This document shows positions 1-7,672 of a DNA stretch of 64,000 nucleotides, piece after piece; position 1 is the stretch's first letter; every line of letters begins with the position of its first letter. The DNA lies in assembly GCF_006542765.1 (NCBI RefSeq), contig NZ_SKCD01000066.1, positions 62,001 to 126,000 on the forward strand, in the 5' to 3' direction. The position numbers were made by a program, and so were the translations under genes. The notes beneath the pieces were generated by a model that was not told the DNA's origin, searched no databases, and was given only the letters and a program-made list of their open reading frames with translations. The stretch is from Paenibacillus luteus (GTDB lineage Bacteria; Bacillota; Bacilli; Paenibacillales; Paenibacillaceae).

Positions 1-759
1 CGTGTGGACCGTGAAGAATATTTGCTGCAAAGCAGCAATGAGAGAGGGCTATTTGTATGGCTGTCCGAGAAGCTGTCCACGCATCCTACGCTTCCCAAGC
101 GCATTCATGCGATTCAGCAGTTTGCAGGGTTACCTTCAAGTATCGTATTTAAACCGCAAAGGATCGGTTTGATCCTTACTTTGGCATCCGCTTTGTTCAT
201 CGTTGGAGCGTTGTCCTTCGGCTTCTTGGTGTCCAAATCGGTTTCTACTTGGGTGACCACATTTGAAGAAAGAGGTTCGGCTGAAGAACTGCTAGCCGCG
301 GCTTCCGCTTCAGATGCAAGCGAGGTTCAAGCGCTGTTAGATTCAGGCGCAGATCCGAATGCGGCCGACGAGGAAGGATGGACTTCCTTAATGTGGGCGG
401 CACAATTCAACGAAACGGAAATAGGCTCGGCTTTGCTGGATGCGGGAGCAAATCCCGACCTGGTAGAGTTTAGCTATGAAGAAACGGCTCTCACGATCGC
501 ATTGTATAATTTCAGCTTTGAAATGGTCACGCTGCTTCTGGAGGAAGGGGCAAATCCGGATCTGGAGGATAGTACGGGCTGGACGCCGCTGATGACGGCA
601 GCAACCAATGGAGATATGGAGGCGGCAATATTATTGTTGAAAGCCGGGGCTAATCCAGCGAAAACAGATCATAACGGGTATACGGCAGGAGATTATGCCA
701 GTGATTATGGTTTTGACGATCTGGCGCTGCTGCTGCAAAAAACAGGCGAAGACATATAA
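1..759 (+). CDS. M48-type metallopeptidase fused to ankyrin repeats (3' part only)
   Basis: The reading frame is open from the window edge, so the real start lies upstream. The first ~40 visible residues contain STHPTLPKRIHAI, which matches the end of M48 (HtpX/Ste24-like) peptidase domains, where a 'THP-x-x-x-x-R-I' segment follows the zinc site. The zinc-binding HExxH would be upstream and is not visible. A hydrophobic segment (residues ~57-78) forms one membrane helix. Residues ~95-248 hold at least four ankyrin repeats with the typical 'LLxxGAxPN' and 'GWTxLMxAA' phrases. I infer a membrane protease carrying a protein-binding ankyrin tail. The tail probably faces the cytoplasm, but topology cannot be settled from this fragment. 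The M48 call is moderate; the ankyrin call is strong. A terminator follows directly. Confidence 0.7.
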   Translation, partial: RVDREEYLLQSSNERGLFVWLSEKLSTHPTLPKRIHAIQQFAGLPSSIVFKPQRIGLILTLASALFIVGALSFGFLVSKSVSTWVTTFEERGSAEELLAAASASDASEVQALLDSGADPNAADEEGWTSLMWAAQFNETEIGSALLDAGANPDLVEFSYEETALTIALYNFSFEMVTLLLEEGANPDLEDSTGWTPLMTAATNGDMEAAILLLKAGANPAKTDHNGYTAGDYASDYGFDDLALLLQKTGEDI

Positions 760-764
760 AAAAA

Positions 765-790
765 GAAGCTTGAGCAATCAAGCTTCTTTC
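765..790 (+). terminator. Intrinsic terminator of the M48-ankyrin gene
   Basis: A 9-bp perfect stem (765-773 with 778-786) closes a GCAA tetraloop and is followed by a short T-rich tail. It starts 6 nt after the TAA stop. It could also act on the minus strand for the tRNA transcript, because A residues precede the stem. Confidence 0.8.
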
Positions 791-823
791 ATTTATGTAG
801 TATGCTTTAAATGTTGTGGACGA

Positions 824-900
824 TGGTCGGGACGACACGATTTGAACATGCGACCCCCTGGTCCCAAACCAGGTGCTCTACCAAGCTGAGCTACGTCCCG
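824..900 (-). tRNA. tRNA-Pro (anticodon TGG)
   Basis: Read on the minus strand, the gene starts at 900. A 7-bp acceptor stem (900-894 with 828-834) closes the cloverleaf, a D-arm and a T-arm with TTCAAAT are present, and the anticodon loop reads TTTGGGA, giving TGG, which decodes CCA proline codons. The CCA end is encoded (824-826 as tgg on the plus strand). It is the second gene of a two-tRNA unit, 11 nt after tRNA-Thr. Confidence 0.95.
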
Positions 901-911
901 CTAAAAAAGAG

Positions 912-987
<76 letters not shown>

Positions 988-1014
988 ACGTGTATTTCGT
1001 TAAGCACAAGATGT

Positions 1015-1044
1015 ATTATTGCATAGAACCTATTTCAATTGCAA
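1015..1044 (-). promoter_or_regulatory. Probable promoter of the tRNA-Thr/tRNA-Pro unit
   Basis: On the minus strand TTGCAA (1044-1039) is followed after 18 nt by AATAAT (1020-1015), about 28 nt before the tRNA-Thr 5' end. Both hexamers are imperfect sigma-A matches. The position is what a tRNA promoter would need. Confidence 0.45.
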
Positions 1045-1080
1045 GTGTTTTTTTATTTTTTTTTGGGAAGGTTGATGAGG

Positions 1081-2202
1081 ATGAAAATCGTGCTGGCGCC
1101 AGACTCTTTTAAAGGCTCAGGAAGCGCTTATCAGATCGCAAAAGCAATGGAAATGGGCATTCGGAAAGTGAAGCCAGACGCCGAAATTATTCAGCTTCCA
1201 ATGGCGGATGGGGGCGAGGGGACGATGGAGATCCTTGTGCATGCAACGGGTGGCCATTTTGTAGCAGTGGCTGTGCATGATCCTCTAGGCCGAAGGATAG
1301 AAGCAAAATATGGCGTGCTGGGTGACGGTTTGACTGCCGTCATCGAGCTGGCGGAGGCTTCGGGTCTGCCATTGCTGAGTCAGCATGAGAGGAATCCAAT
1401 GTATACTTCTACCTACGGTACGGGTGAAATGATTAACCATGCGCTTCAGGCAGGTTACCGCCAGTTTATCGTGTGTCTGGGCGGCAGTGCCACAAACGAT
1501 GGCGGGGCTGGCATGCTTCAGGCACTCGGTCTGAAGCTGCTGGACGAAAGAGGGGCGGAGATTTCGCCAGGAGGGATGCATTTGACGAATCTGCGTTCAA
1601 TCGATGATTCGAATTTTAATGCGAATATCTGTGCTAGCCAATTCATCATCGCAGGAGATGTCCGTAACCCTCTGTGCGGAGATCAAGGCGCTTCCGTCGT
1701 ATTCGCCCCCCAAAAAGGGGCCAGTGCGGAGGAGGTCAAGTTACTGGACCAAGCGCTATTGCAATATGCGGTAGTGATCCATGAGCATACCGGGCTGGAT
1801 GTAGCGAGTCAGCCAGGAAGCGGTGCTGCGGGTGGAACGGGTTCAGCTTTGCTAGCATTTTTCGGTGCCGATATGCAAGCGGGCGCCCGACTTGTGATGG
1901 ACAAGATTCAATTCGATGAGCAAATTCAAGGTGCAGATTGGATCATTACAGGCGAAGGAAGGCTGGATGGTCAGACCGGTGGAGGCAAAGTTATCGAAGC
2001 CGTGTGCCGATCAGCTGTTCTTCAGCATATTCCGGTCATTGCCGTTTGCGGGACTGTCGAGGCTAATCAGGAAGCCGCAGCAAGTCTTGGGTTGCGCGCC
2101 TGCTTCTCCCTCGTACCGGGACCCTGCACCGTTGAGGAAGCCATGGGCCGTACGGAAGAGTGGTTGCAAGACCGGATGGCACATATTTTTAGTTTAATGT
2201 AG
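1081..2202 (+). CDS. Glycerate kinase (GlxK/GarK family)
   Basis: This enzyme phosphorylates D-glycerate with ATP and feeds glyoxylate or glycerate carbon into lower glycolysis. The 373-residue length and the N-terminus MKIVLAPDSFKGS are typical of the family, as are the internal 'MADGGEGT' and 'GGSATNDGGAGML' glycine-rich motifs and the C-terminal 'TGEGRLDGQT' motif. I place the start at ATG 1081, not at the longer frame from 1039 or the ATG at 1075, because GGGAAGG (1065-1071) lies 9 nt upstream and the family begins with MKIV. It is transcribed alone. Family members differ in making 2- or 3-phosphoglycerate, and the sequence alone does not tell which. Confidence 0.93.
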   Translation: MKIVLAPDSFKGSGSAYQIAKAMEMGIRKVKPDAEIIQLPMADGGEGTMEILVHATGGHFVAVAVHDPLGRRIEAKYGVLGDGLTAVIELAEASGLPLLSQHERNPMYTSTYGTGEMINHALQAGYRQFIVCLGGSATNDGGAGMLQALGLKLLDERGAEISPGGMHLTNLRSIDDSNFNANICASQFIIAGDVRNPLCGDQGASVVFAPQKGASAEEVKLLDQALLQYAVVIHEHTGLDVASQPGSGAAGGTGSALLAFFGADMQAGARLVMDKIQFDEQIQGADWIITGEGRLDGQTGGGKVIEAVCRSAVLQHIPVIAVCGTVEANQEAAASLGLRACFSLVPGPCTVEEAMGRTEEWLQDRMAHIFSLM

Positions 2203-2330
2203 GTGGTTGCTGAGGCAATTGTTTGTTGAGGCTGGAGGGCGGGGGTACCCGTTCATTCTGATGAATACACTTTAAATGATAAATCGCATATAATCGATTT
2301 ATTACCCTAACATCGGAGGATTAGTTAATC

Positions 2331-3044
2331 GTGACTAGAGCAGTTGGAGAAATTAGCGAGATTCGTCGGTATCCTGTGAAGTCGTTTGCCGGAGAACAGC
2401 TGAACACATGCAAGATTGACAGCTATGGCATTTATGGAGACCGATTTTGCGCGTTTTATGATGAGACGAAGGAGGGATGGGACAGCTTCTTCACAGCGAG
2501 AAAAAGCGCCAGCATGCTCACCTATCAAGCCAGCTTGATAGGTGAAACTGTGAAGGTTAAAGGGCCGGATGGCAGAAGCTTTAGTTGGAATGAAGAGCTA
2601 TTAAGTGAAATTCAACTCTTATCTAAACAGAAGCTGTCAATGAAGAGTTGCCGAGCGCCTAATCCAGAAAATCCCGAGCTAATGTCCGTCGATCTTGGCA
2701 GCATCTTAATCATTACAGATACATCGTTACGCAAACTAGAAGATCTATGGGGTAAAGCTTTGGATCACCGTCGTTTCCGTGCGAATTTTCTTATTAGATT
2801 AAGCGACAACTCATTTGATGAGGGGTATTGGATTGGCAAACAATTAGAAGTGGGTGACGCAGCACTGCAAGTGGACCAACACTGTGAGCGCTGCTCCATG
2901 ATAACGCTTGATCCGGATTCCCTTGAACGGGATGCCTCTCTCTTGAAGCGGGTCAATGAGGAGCTGAATTTGAAATTCGGCGTATATGCTTCCGTCAAGC
3001 AGACGGGAAATGTACGAAATGGAGATAAAGTATACATAAAGTAA
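2331..3044 (+). CDS. MOSC-domain protein with N-terminal beta-barrel (mARC/YcbX type)
   Basis: The protein has 237 residues with an N-terminal beta-barrel region (residues 1-~95, 'IRRYPVKSFAGE') followed by a MOSC domain (~110-235). Such proteins bind the molybdenum cofactor or move sulfur, and mARC relatives reduce N-hydroxylated compounds. The conserved D-x-H-C-E-R-C segment (C185 and C188) and 'HRRFRANFLI' match MOSC signatures; one cysteine is probably the metal or sulfur ligand. It starts at GTG with GGAGGA 10 nt upstream. It stands alone, and no reductase partner or cofactor gene is nearby, so the substrate is unknown. Confidence 0.85.
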   Translation: MTRAVGEISEIRRYPVKSFAGEQLNTCKIDSYGIYGDRFCAFYDETKEGWDSFFTARKSASMLTYQASLIGETVKVKGPDGRSFSWNEELLSEIQLLSKQKLSMKSCRAPNPENPELMSVDLGSILIITDTSLRKLEDLWGKALDHRRFRANFLIRLSDNSFDEGYWIGKQLEVGDAALQVDQHCERCSMITLDPDSLERDASLLKRVNEELNLKFGVYASVKQTGNVRNGDKVYIK

Positions 3045-3075
3045 TCAGCGGTAAAACAGTACGGTCTCTGGCAAG

Positions 3076-3120
3076 AAGAGAAGCAGCCCTCTGACATTCA
3101 GCGGCTGCTTCTCTTGGTTT
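3076..3120. terminator. Terminator between MOSC gene and CNNM transporter
   Basis: A 13-bp perfect stem (3076-3088 with 3103-3115) with a 14-nt loop sits between two convergent genes. The flanking runs are weak on both sides, but the stem is long and symmetrical and probably serves both genes. Confidence 0.75.
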
Positions 3121-3135
3121 AGTAAAGGTTAGTTG

Positions 3136-4455
3136 TTAAGCAGTCTCGCCTTCGATAGTCTCTTCATTTTGCTGAATGAGCATTTCGACTTTGCGAATCC
3201 GGTTTTTGCTTGTTTCTCGAATAATGAATTTATAATTTTCGTAGAAGTGCTCTTTGCCTGGCTTAGGATCGGATACTTGGCTGTATAACCAACCGCCAAC
3301 GGTATCTACGTCTTCTTCTTCGAAATTCATGCCGGTCAAATCGCTAAGCTCGCTAAGCGATACTTTACCGTCAAGCAGATAGCAATGCTCATCCAACTGT
3401 TCAATTTCCTTGCGCTCATCGGCATCGAATTCATCCCGAATTTCACCCACGATTTCCTCCAAAATATCTTCAATCGTAATTAGGCCGGAAGTACCGCCGT
3501 ATTCATCCACCAAAATGGCGATATGAACACGTTCCTGCTGCATCCGTTTTAAAAGCATCTTAACCGGAGTAACCTCGGATACGCTTAGTACAGGATGAAC
3601 AAGCTTTTTGAAATCCAAATCACGGTCAGACTCATATTCAAGGAAAAGCTGCTTCGTATTAATCATCCCGACGATGTTGTCCTTGCTCTCAAGCGCAACA
3701 GGGAAACGGGTATATTGTTCTTTGCGGATAATTTCCATGTTTTCTGTGAGTGACTTATTTGTGTACAAGCATATCATGTCGGTGCGAGGCACCATGATTT
3801 CTTTGGCCAGCAATTCGTCAAAGGCAAAGATGCGGCTGACATAACCGTATTCTGTATTGTTAATCTTTCCACTCTGGTAGCTCTCATTAAGAATAATTTG
3901 AATCTCTTCTTCTGAATGCGCTTCTTCATGCTCCGTAGCGGGCTTTAGACCGAACAGGCGGACCAAGGCATTGGCCGAGCCGTTAAGCAACCAAATGAAA
4001 GGATATAAGATCTTGTGAAATAAAATAATTGGTTTTGCTGTAAGAAAGCTGATGAATTCAGCTTTTTGGATCGCCCATGTTTTTGGAGCGAGCTCGCCGA
4101 CAACAACATGCAGGAACGTTACCGAAATAAATGCAATTAAAAAGGATAGAATATGACTAATGTCATCGTTTAATGCAAAGCGTTCAAACAAGGGTAAAAG
4201 CATTTTTTCAACTGTTGGTTCTCCCAGCCAGCCAAGCCCTAGTGCTGTGATGGTAATACCTAATTGGCAGGCTGACAAGTAGGCATCCAGATTACTCGTA
4301 ACCTTTTGAACGGCAAGCGCGTTCTTCCGGCCCTCAAGCACTAACTGATCGATCCGACTGGAGCGAAGTCTGATGATGGCGAACTCCGTTGCGACGAAAA
4401 AAGCAGTTAATAAAATAAGAAGAGCAATCATGAATAAATTGAATCCTATACCCAT
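3136..4455 (-). CDS. CNNM/CorC (HlyC) family transporter with CBS pair
   Basis: The protein has 439 residues. An N-terminal CNNM membrane domain has a first helix at ~6-28 and further hydrophobic segments to ~160. A CBS-domain pair (~200-320, with 'MVPRTDM' at its start) and a C-terminal CorC_HlyC domain (~335-425) follow. Bacillus members of this family (YhdP/MpfA, YqhB) have been linked to magnesium export. The 'hemolysin' name in databases is historical. It starts at ATG 4455. It is monocistronic and convergent with the MOSC gene. Confidence 0.9.
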   Translation of the reverse strand: MGIGFNLFMIALLILLTAFFVATEFAIIRLRSSRIDQLVLEGRKNALAVQKVTSNLDAYLSACQLGITITALGLGWLGEPTVEKMLLPLFERFALNDDISHILSFLIAFISVTFLHVVVGELAPKTWAIQKAEFISFLTAKPIILFHKILYPFIWLLNGSANALVRLFGLKPATEHEEAHSEEEIQIILNESYQSGKINNTEYGYVSRIFAFDELLAKEIMVPRTDMICLYTNKSLTENMEIIRKEQYTRFPVALESKDNIVGMINTKQLFLEYESDRDLDFKKLVHPVLSVSEVTPVKMLLKRMQQERVHIAILVDEYGGTSGLITIEDILEEIVGEIRDEFDADERKEIEQLDEHCYLLDGKVSLSELSDLTGMNFEEEDVDTVGGWLYSQVSDPKPGKEHFYENYKFIIRETSKNRIRKVEMLIQQNEETIEGETA

Positions 4456-4653
4456 TTTCGATTCTCACTACCCTTTTATATTTATATTTTTTTATTCTTA
4501 TGATCTACTATAACGAATCATTACAGGTTATGACAAACGCCAAATGCAACGGTAACAGCCTTTTACGAGCAATTAGAGGGTTTCTTGGAGATGGAAAAGC
4601 TCATTCTCATTGATTTTCGAGCCTTTACAAGCGTCAATCTCCGGCATATGATG

Positions 4654-4667
4654 AGTTCATATGAACT
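4654..4667. promoter_or_regulatory. 14-bp perfect palindrome upstream of the DUF1836 gene
   Basis: AGTTCATATGAACT reads identically on both strands and lies 43 nt before the ATG at 4710, inside the 254-nt gap between two divergent genes. It may be an operator bound by the DUF1836 protein or another regulator. Nothing else in the gap is recognised. Confidence 0.35.
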
Positions 4668-4709
4668 TGTAACTTAGTAAGTATGACGAAAGCGCAAGGA
4701 GGAAGGGAT

Positions 4710-5480
4710 ATGGAGTCCTTTACGCTTACTCGAAAAGAGATGGCTTGCTTGCTGCTTGCCCTGGACGGAAAACATAGTCATAAGCCGCTACAGGTGCTGC
4801 AGGCCGCATGGACAAAAACGCATCAGAATGATTTGGAAAAGGGATCGGGCTTGCCCGCTTTTTTATCTACGCTGCTGCCACCGATCATTGAGAAGTTGAT
4901 CAAAGGCAATGAGCTCAAAGGCTTCTCGCTTCATGAGATTGCCGCGCTCGGACAGCTGATTGAATATTCGAATTTGTCGATTACCTCCATGCAAAACTGG
5001 GTAAAGCGCGATTTTAAACCTTATTTTGATTGTCCTAAGGCTGGCAAGAAATATTCGCTGAATCAAGCTGCCTTGTTGTTTATTATTGATGATTTAAAGT
5101 CAAATCTTGATTTTGAATCCATTCGCAAGCTTTTTGAAATTGTATTCAAGAAACCAGAGGATGAAACCGACGATTTGATTGGTCCTATAGAATTATATGC
5201 ATCCTATACGAGTATGTTTGAGGAGCTTGATGCAAATAATGACCAGCTTCTTGATATTTCGGGTCATTTGAAGGAAAATCCGCATCAGGATTTATTGACG
5301 GAGCATGTAATTCGCTCGTCTGCCAATCAATTTGCCAGCCGTTTGCCCAATTTATCGGAAAAGCAGTGGGAAGCAGCACGTAATATTTTATTAGTCGGGG
5401 TCATTTCGATCCAAACGTCCTACTTTCATTCCTTGGCAAGGCGCTACTGTAATGCGACTTTATTTCTAGGCCCTGAATAA
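4710..5480 (+). CDS. DUF1836 family protein, MerR-like putative DNA-binding regulator
   Basis: The protein has 256 residues and matches the DUF1836 family, whose N-terminal part has a MerR-type helix-turn-helix. The 'LSITSMQNWVKRDFKPYFDCPKAGKKYS' stretch (~residues 88-115) corresponds to that wing-helix segment. Function is unknown; a regulatory role is inferred. I start at ATG 4710 because AAGGAGG precedes it at good distance, whereas the longer frame from 4683 lacks a site. It has its own promoter region with a perfect palindrome and no operon partner. Confidence 0.75.
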   Translation: MESFTLTRKEMACLLLALDGKHSHKPLQVLQAAWTKTHQNDLEKGSGLPAFLSTLLPPIIEKLIKGNELKGFSLHEIAALGQLIEYSNLSITSMQNWVKRDFKPYFDCPKAGKKYSLNQAALLFIIDDLKSNLDFESIRKLFEIVFKKPEDETDDLIGPIELYASYTSMFEELDANNDQLLDISGHLKENPHQDLLTEHVIRSSANQFASRLPNLSEKQWEAARNILLVGVISIQTSYFHSLARRYCNATLFLGPE

Positions 5481-5552
5481 AATAGTGCTTAAGGGATGTA
5501 CAGAAACACTTAAATAACCTATACTGGTTTATGTTGTAAATACAATCATAGA

Positions 5553-5645
5553 CAATCTGAAAAAGGCAAACTAGTCGAAAGACTAGGACGCAAAGTTATG
5601 GGCCTAAGGTGATCACACTACGGCGGCCAGACCGCCGGAAGGATA
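5553..5645 (+). ncRNA. Cyclic-di-GMP-I riboswitch (GEMM-I)
   Basis: The element shows the GEMM-I core in order: GGCAAAC (5565-5571), a stem closed by a GAAA tetraloop (CTAGTC/GACTAG, 5571-5586), GGACGCAAAG (5586-5595), GGCCTAA (5601-5607), and a second stem CGGCGG/CCGCCG (5621-5637). These are the ligand-binding and tetraloop-contact features of class I cyclic-di-GMP aptamers. It lies directly before an intrinsic terminator and a chemotaxis receptor gene, a typical target. Outer boundaries are approximate because the closing stem is not clear by eye. Confidence 0.92.
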
Positions 5646-5658
5646 TAAAGCTTTTCTT

Positions 5659-5697
5659 AGCTATCCGCCTCCTGGGGCTGGATAGCTTTTCTTTTTT
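5659..5697 (+). terminator. Riboswitch-controlled intrinsic terminator
   Basis: Stem AGCTATCC/GGATAGCT (5659-5666 with 5680-5687) is followed by a T-rich run broken by one C. It sits 14 nt after the aptamer and ends 27 nt before the MCP start codon, so it is the likely expression platform. The sign of control by c-di-GMP (on or off) cannot be read reliably without folding. Confidence 0.8.
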
Positions 5698-5723
5698 CAG
5701 GAAACAGAGGAGAGAGAGAAAAC

Positions 5724-7481
5724 ATGTTTTTGAAGGTATGGATGGAGAGAGCTGGAAAGCTGACAAAGAGGCTGAATACCAAGAAAATCACGACCAGGCT
5801 AATCATTATTTCTGCAATCATTACTCTTTTTAATCTAGGTTCCGGTGTTTTCATCTATGTACAAAATCTTTCGGTAGCGCATTCTATTAAGAAATCAGAA
5901 GTGTTGACGCATGTGGAACGCAACTATCAAGGCATTTCCAACAAACTGCTGAAGACGATGCTGCTTATGGTGGATGCCATTGAGAATGGGCAAAGCGACG
6001 CTTCATCCATTATGAAAGAGTTGGAGCACTTGCCTAAAGACATTGACGCGCTTGAGAAGCAGCTGGTTGAAATGGACAAGAACTATCCGCCGACTGTGAA
6101 AGACGGTCCCGTTTATGCGAACCAGATTGGCGTCATCAGGCTTGCGCTTGATAATCTTAACCAAACGAATACAGATATTACCGGCTTAACGGCAGAAGAG
6201 AAATCGATGCGTGTAAGCAATCTGATAGGTGTTTATACAATCGTGCTTAGTTACTCCAATGATACCATGCATGAGCGATTGACACTTGATGCAGAGGCTA
6301 CGAGCAATGACTTAAATGCAAATGTGTCAAGTGCAAATATCATCGTGCTTATCAACGTCATTTTGCTTGCTATTTTACCAGCGCTTATGATCTTTGCCGT
6401 TACGCAGTCGATTAAGACTGGACTTAAAGGCATTACGAGAAGAATCAGTGCGTATGGAAAAAAAGATTTTACCAGTCAAGAGAAGCTCGTTCGATCTGAT
6501 GAGTTCGGAGATATTGATAAAGCCCTTGCGGATATGGGTGACAGTTTGCGGGATACCATAAAGGCTACGCTTACGGTGAGTGAATCTGTTCTTGATGTAT
6601 CTCGCAACATGGATACGATGATCGGAAGCAATCGCAAAGCATCCGAAGACGTGAAGGGTCAGGTTGATCTTGGCAGGGAAGTGCTGCTCTCACAGTATGA
6701 TGATGCCTCTTCAATTTCGGCGGTCACGGAGGAAATCTCTGCTAGCTCACAGCAAATCGCAGCGTCGAGCGAGTATATCAACAATGACATGCAGCAAATG
6801 AAGCAATCCTCCCAAAGCGGATCACACCAGATGGCTGGAGTTGTTTCAATGGTCAATGAAACCGTAGAGCAATTTGCGAAGCTTACGGAAGCATTTGAAA
6901 CGATGAATGAACGCTATAACAATGTATCCAAGTTTTTGAACGGCATTCAGGATTTAAATACACAGACCAACCTACTGTCACTTAATGCATCAATTGAGTC
7001 CGCAAGAGCAGGTGAGCACGGCCGAGGTTTTGCCGTCGTTGCAGATGAAATACGGAAGCTCTCTAGCCAGACAGATACAATTTCTAAGCAAATTACGAAG
7101 GAATTGACGCTGATTCAGCATGACGTAGCAGCTAGCAGCCGTACGATCAGCAGCTTCGCTAGTGTTATTACTACAACACGTCAAGCATCGGAAACAGCAA
7201 GTGACACATTCCAGACTCTTGAGTCGCAAAGCAGTGTGTTATCGGATCAAATGAATGAAATATCGACGGCAATCAGTGAGATCACTTCGGGCATGACACA
7301 TATCGTTTCTGCAGTTGATAAGCTGCTAACCACGTCCTCTGACGTTAATGGAAAAATGGAACATATGAGCGAGCTCTCCGTAAAACAGAATGAAATTTCG
7401 GATGATTTGCGCACCCTTGCCGAGAAGCTAACACATTCCTCGCAGGATTTGAAGGAAAAGGCATCGGTTTTCAAATTGTAA
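5724..7481 (+). CDS. Methyl-accepting chemotaxis protein
   Basis: The receptor has 585 residues. A first membrane helix (~27-50), an extracellular helical sensor region (~50-205), a second helix (~208-232), a HAMP domain (~232-285) and a long cytoplasmic signalling coiled coil follow in order. The hairpin tip 'NLLSLNASIESARAGEHGRGFAVVADEIRKL' is split here by function: the core 'ESARAGEHGRGFAVV' contacts CheA and CheW. The ligand is unknown. AGAGGAG precedes the ATG. The upstream c-di-GMP riboswitch and terminator tie its expression to the motile/sessile switch. Its own terminator follows, so it is monocistronic. Confidence 0.95.
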   Translation: MFLKVWMERAGKLTKRLNTKKITTRLIIISAIITLFNLGSGVFIYVQNLSVAHSIKKSEVLTHVERNYQGISNKLLKTMLLMVDAIENGQSDASSIMKELEHLPKDIDALEKQLVEMDKNYPPTVKDGPVYANQIGVIRLALDNLNQTNTDITGLTAEEKSMRVSNLIGVYTIVLSYSNDTMHERLTLDAEATSNDLNANVSSANIIVLINVILLAILPALMIFAVTQSIKTGLKGITRRISAYGKKDFTSQEKLVRSDEFGDIDKALADMGDSLRDTIKATLTVSESVLDVSRNMDTMIGSNRKASEDVKGQVDLGREVLLSQYDDASSISAVTEEISASSQQIAASSEYINNDMQQMKQSSQSGSHQMAGVVSMVNETVEQFAKLTEAFETMNERYNNVSKFLNGIQDLNTQTNLLSLNASIESARAGEHGRGFAVVADEIRKLSSQTDTISKQITKELTLIQHDVAASSRTISSFASVITTTRQASETASDTFQTLESQSSVLSDQMNEISTAISEITSGMTHIVSAVDKLLTTSSDVNGKMEHMSELSVKQNEISDDLRTLAEKLTHSSQDLKEKASVFKL

Positions 7482-7506
7482 TCTGCAGCTTCATCAAGAT
7501 AGGTTC

Positions 7507-7540
7507 AACCGTTCAGCTCAGCGCTGAACGGTTTTTCTTT
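7507..7540 (+). terminator. Intrinsic terminator after the chemotaxis receptor
   Basis: An 11-bp stem (7507-7517 with 7523-7533), a TCAGC loop and a T-run with one C. Confidence 0.9.
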
Positions 7541-7672
7541 TTGCTCGATGGTTCCAACTTGCAAGCAATGGTTGTCATAGAAAAGTCATACTACCGTTAA
7601 AATAGTCACGCGATTAGCAGTAGAATGATCGGAGTGCTTATATAATAAAGAGAAAAATGGAGGTAGTGGAGA

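Noticed and set aside
1039..1080. Longer N-terminus for glycerate kinase
   Set aside because: The extra residues come from a T-rich promoter-like stretch, and the ribosome site lies inside them.
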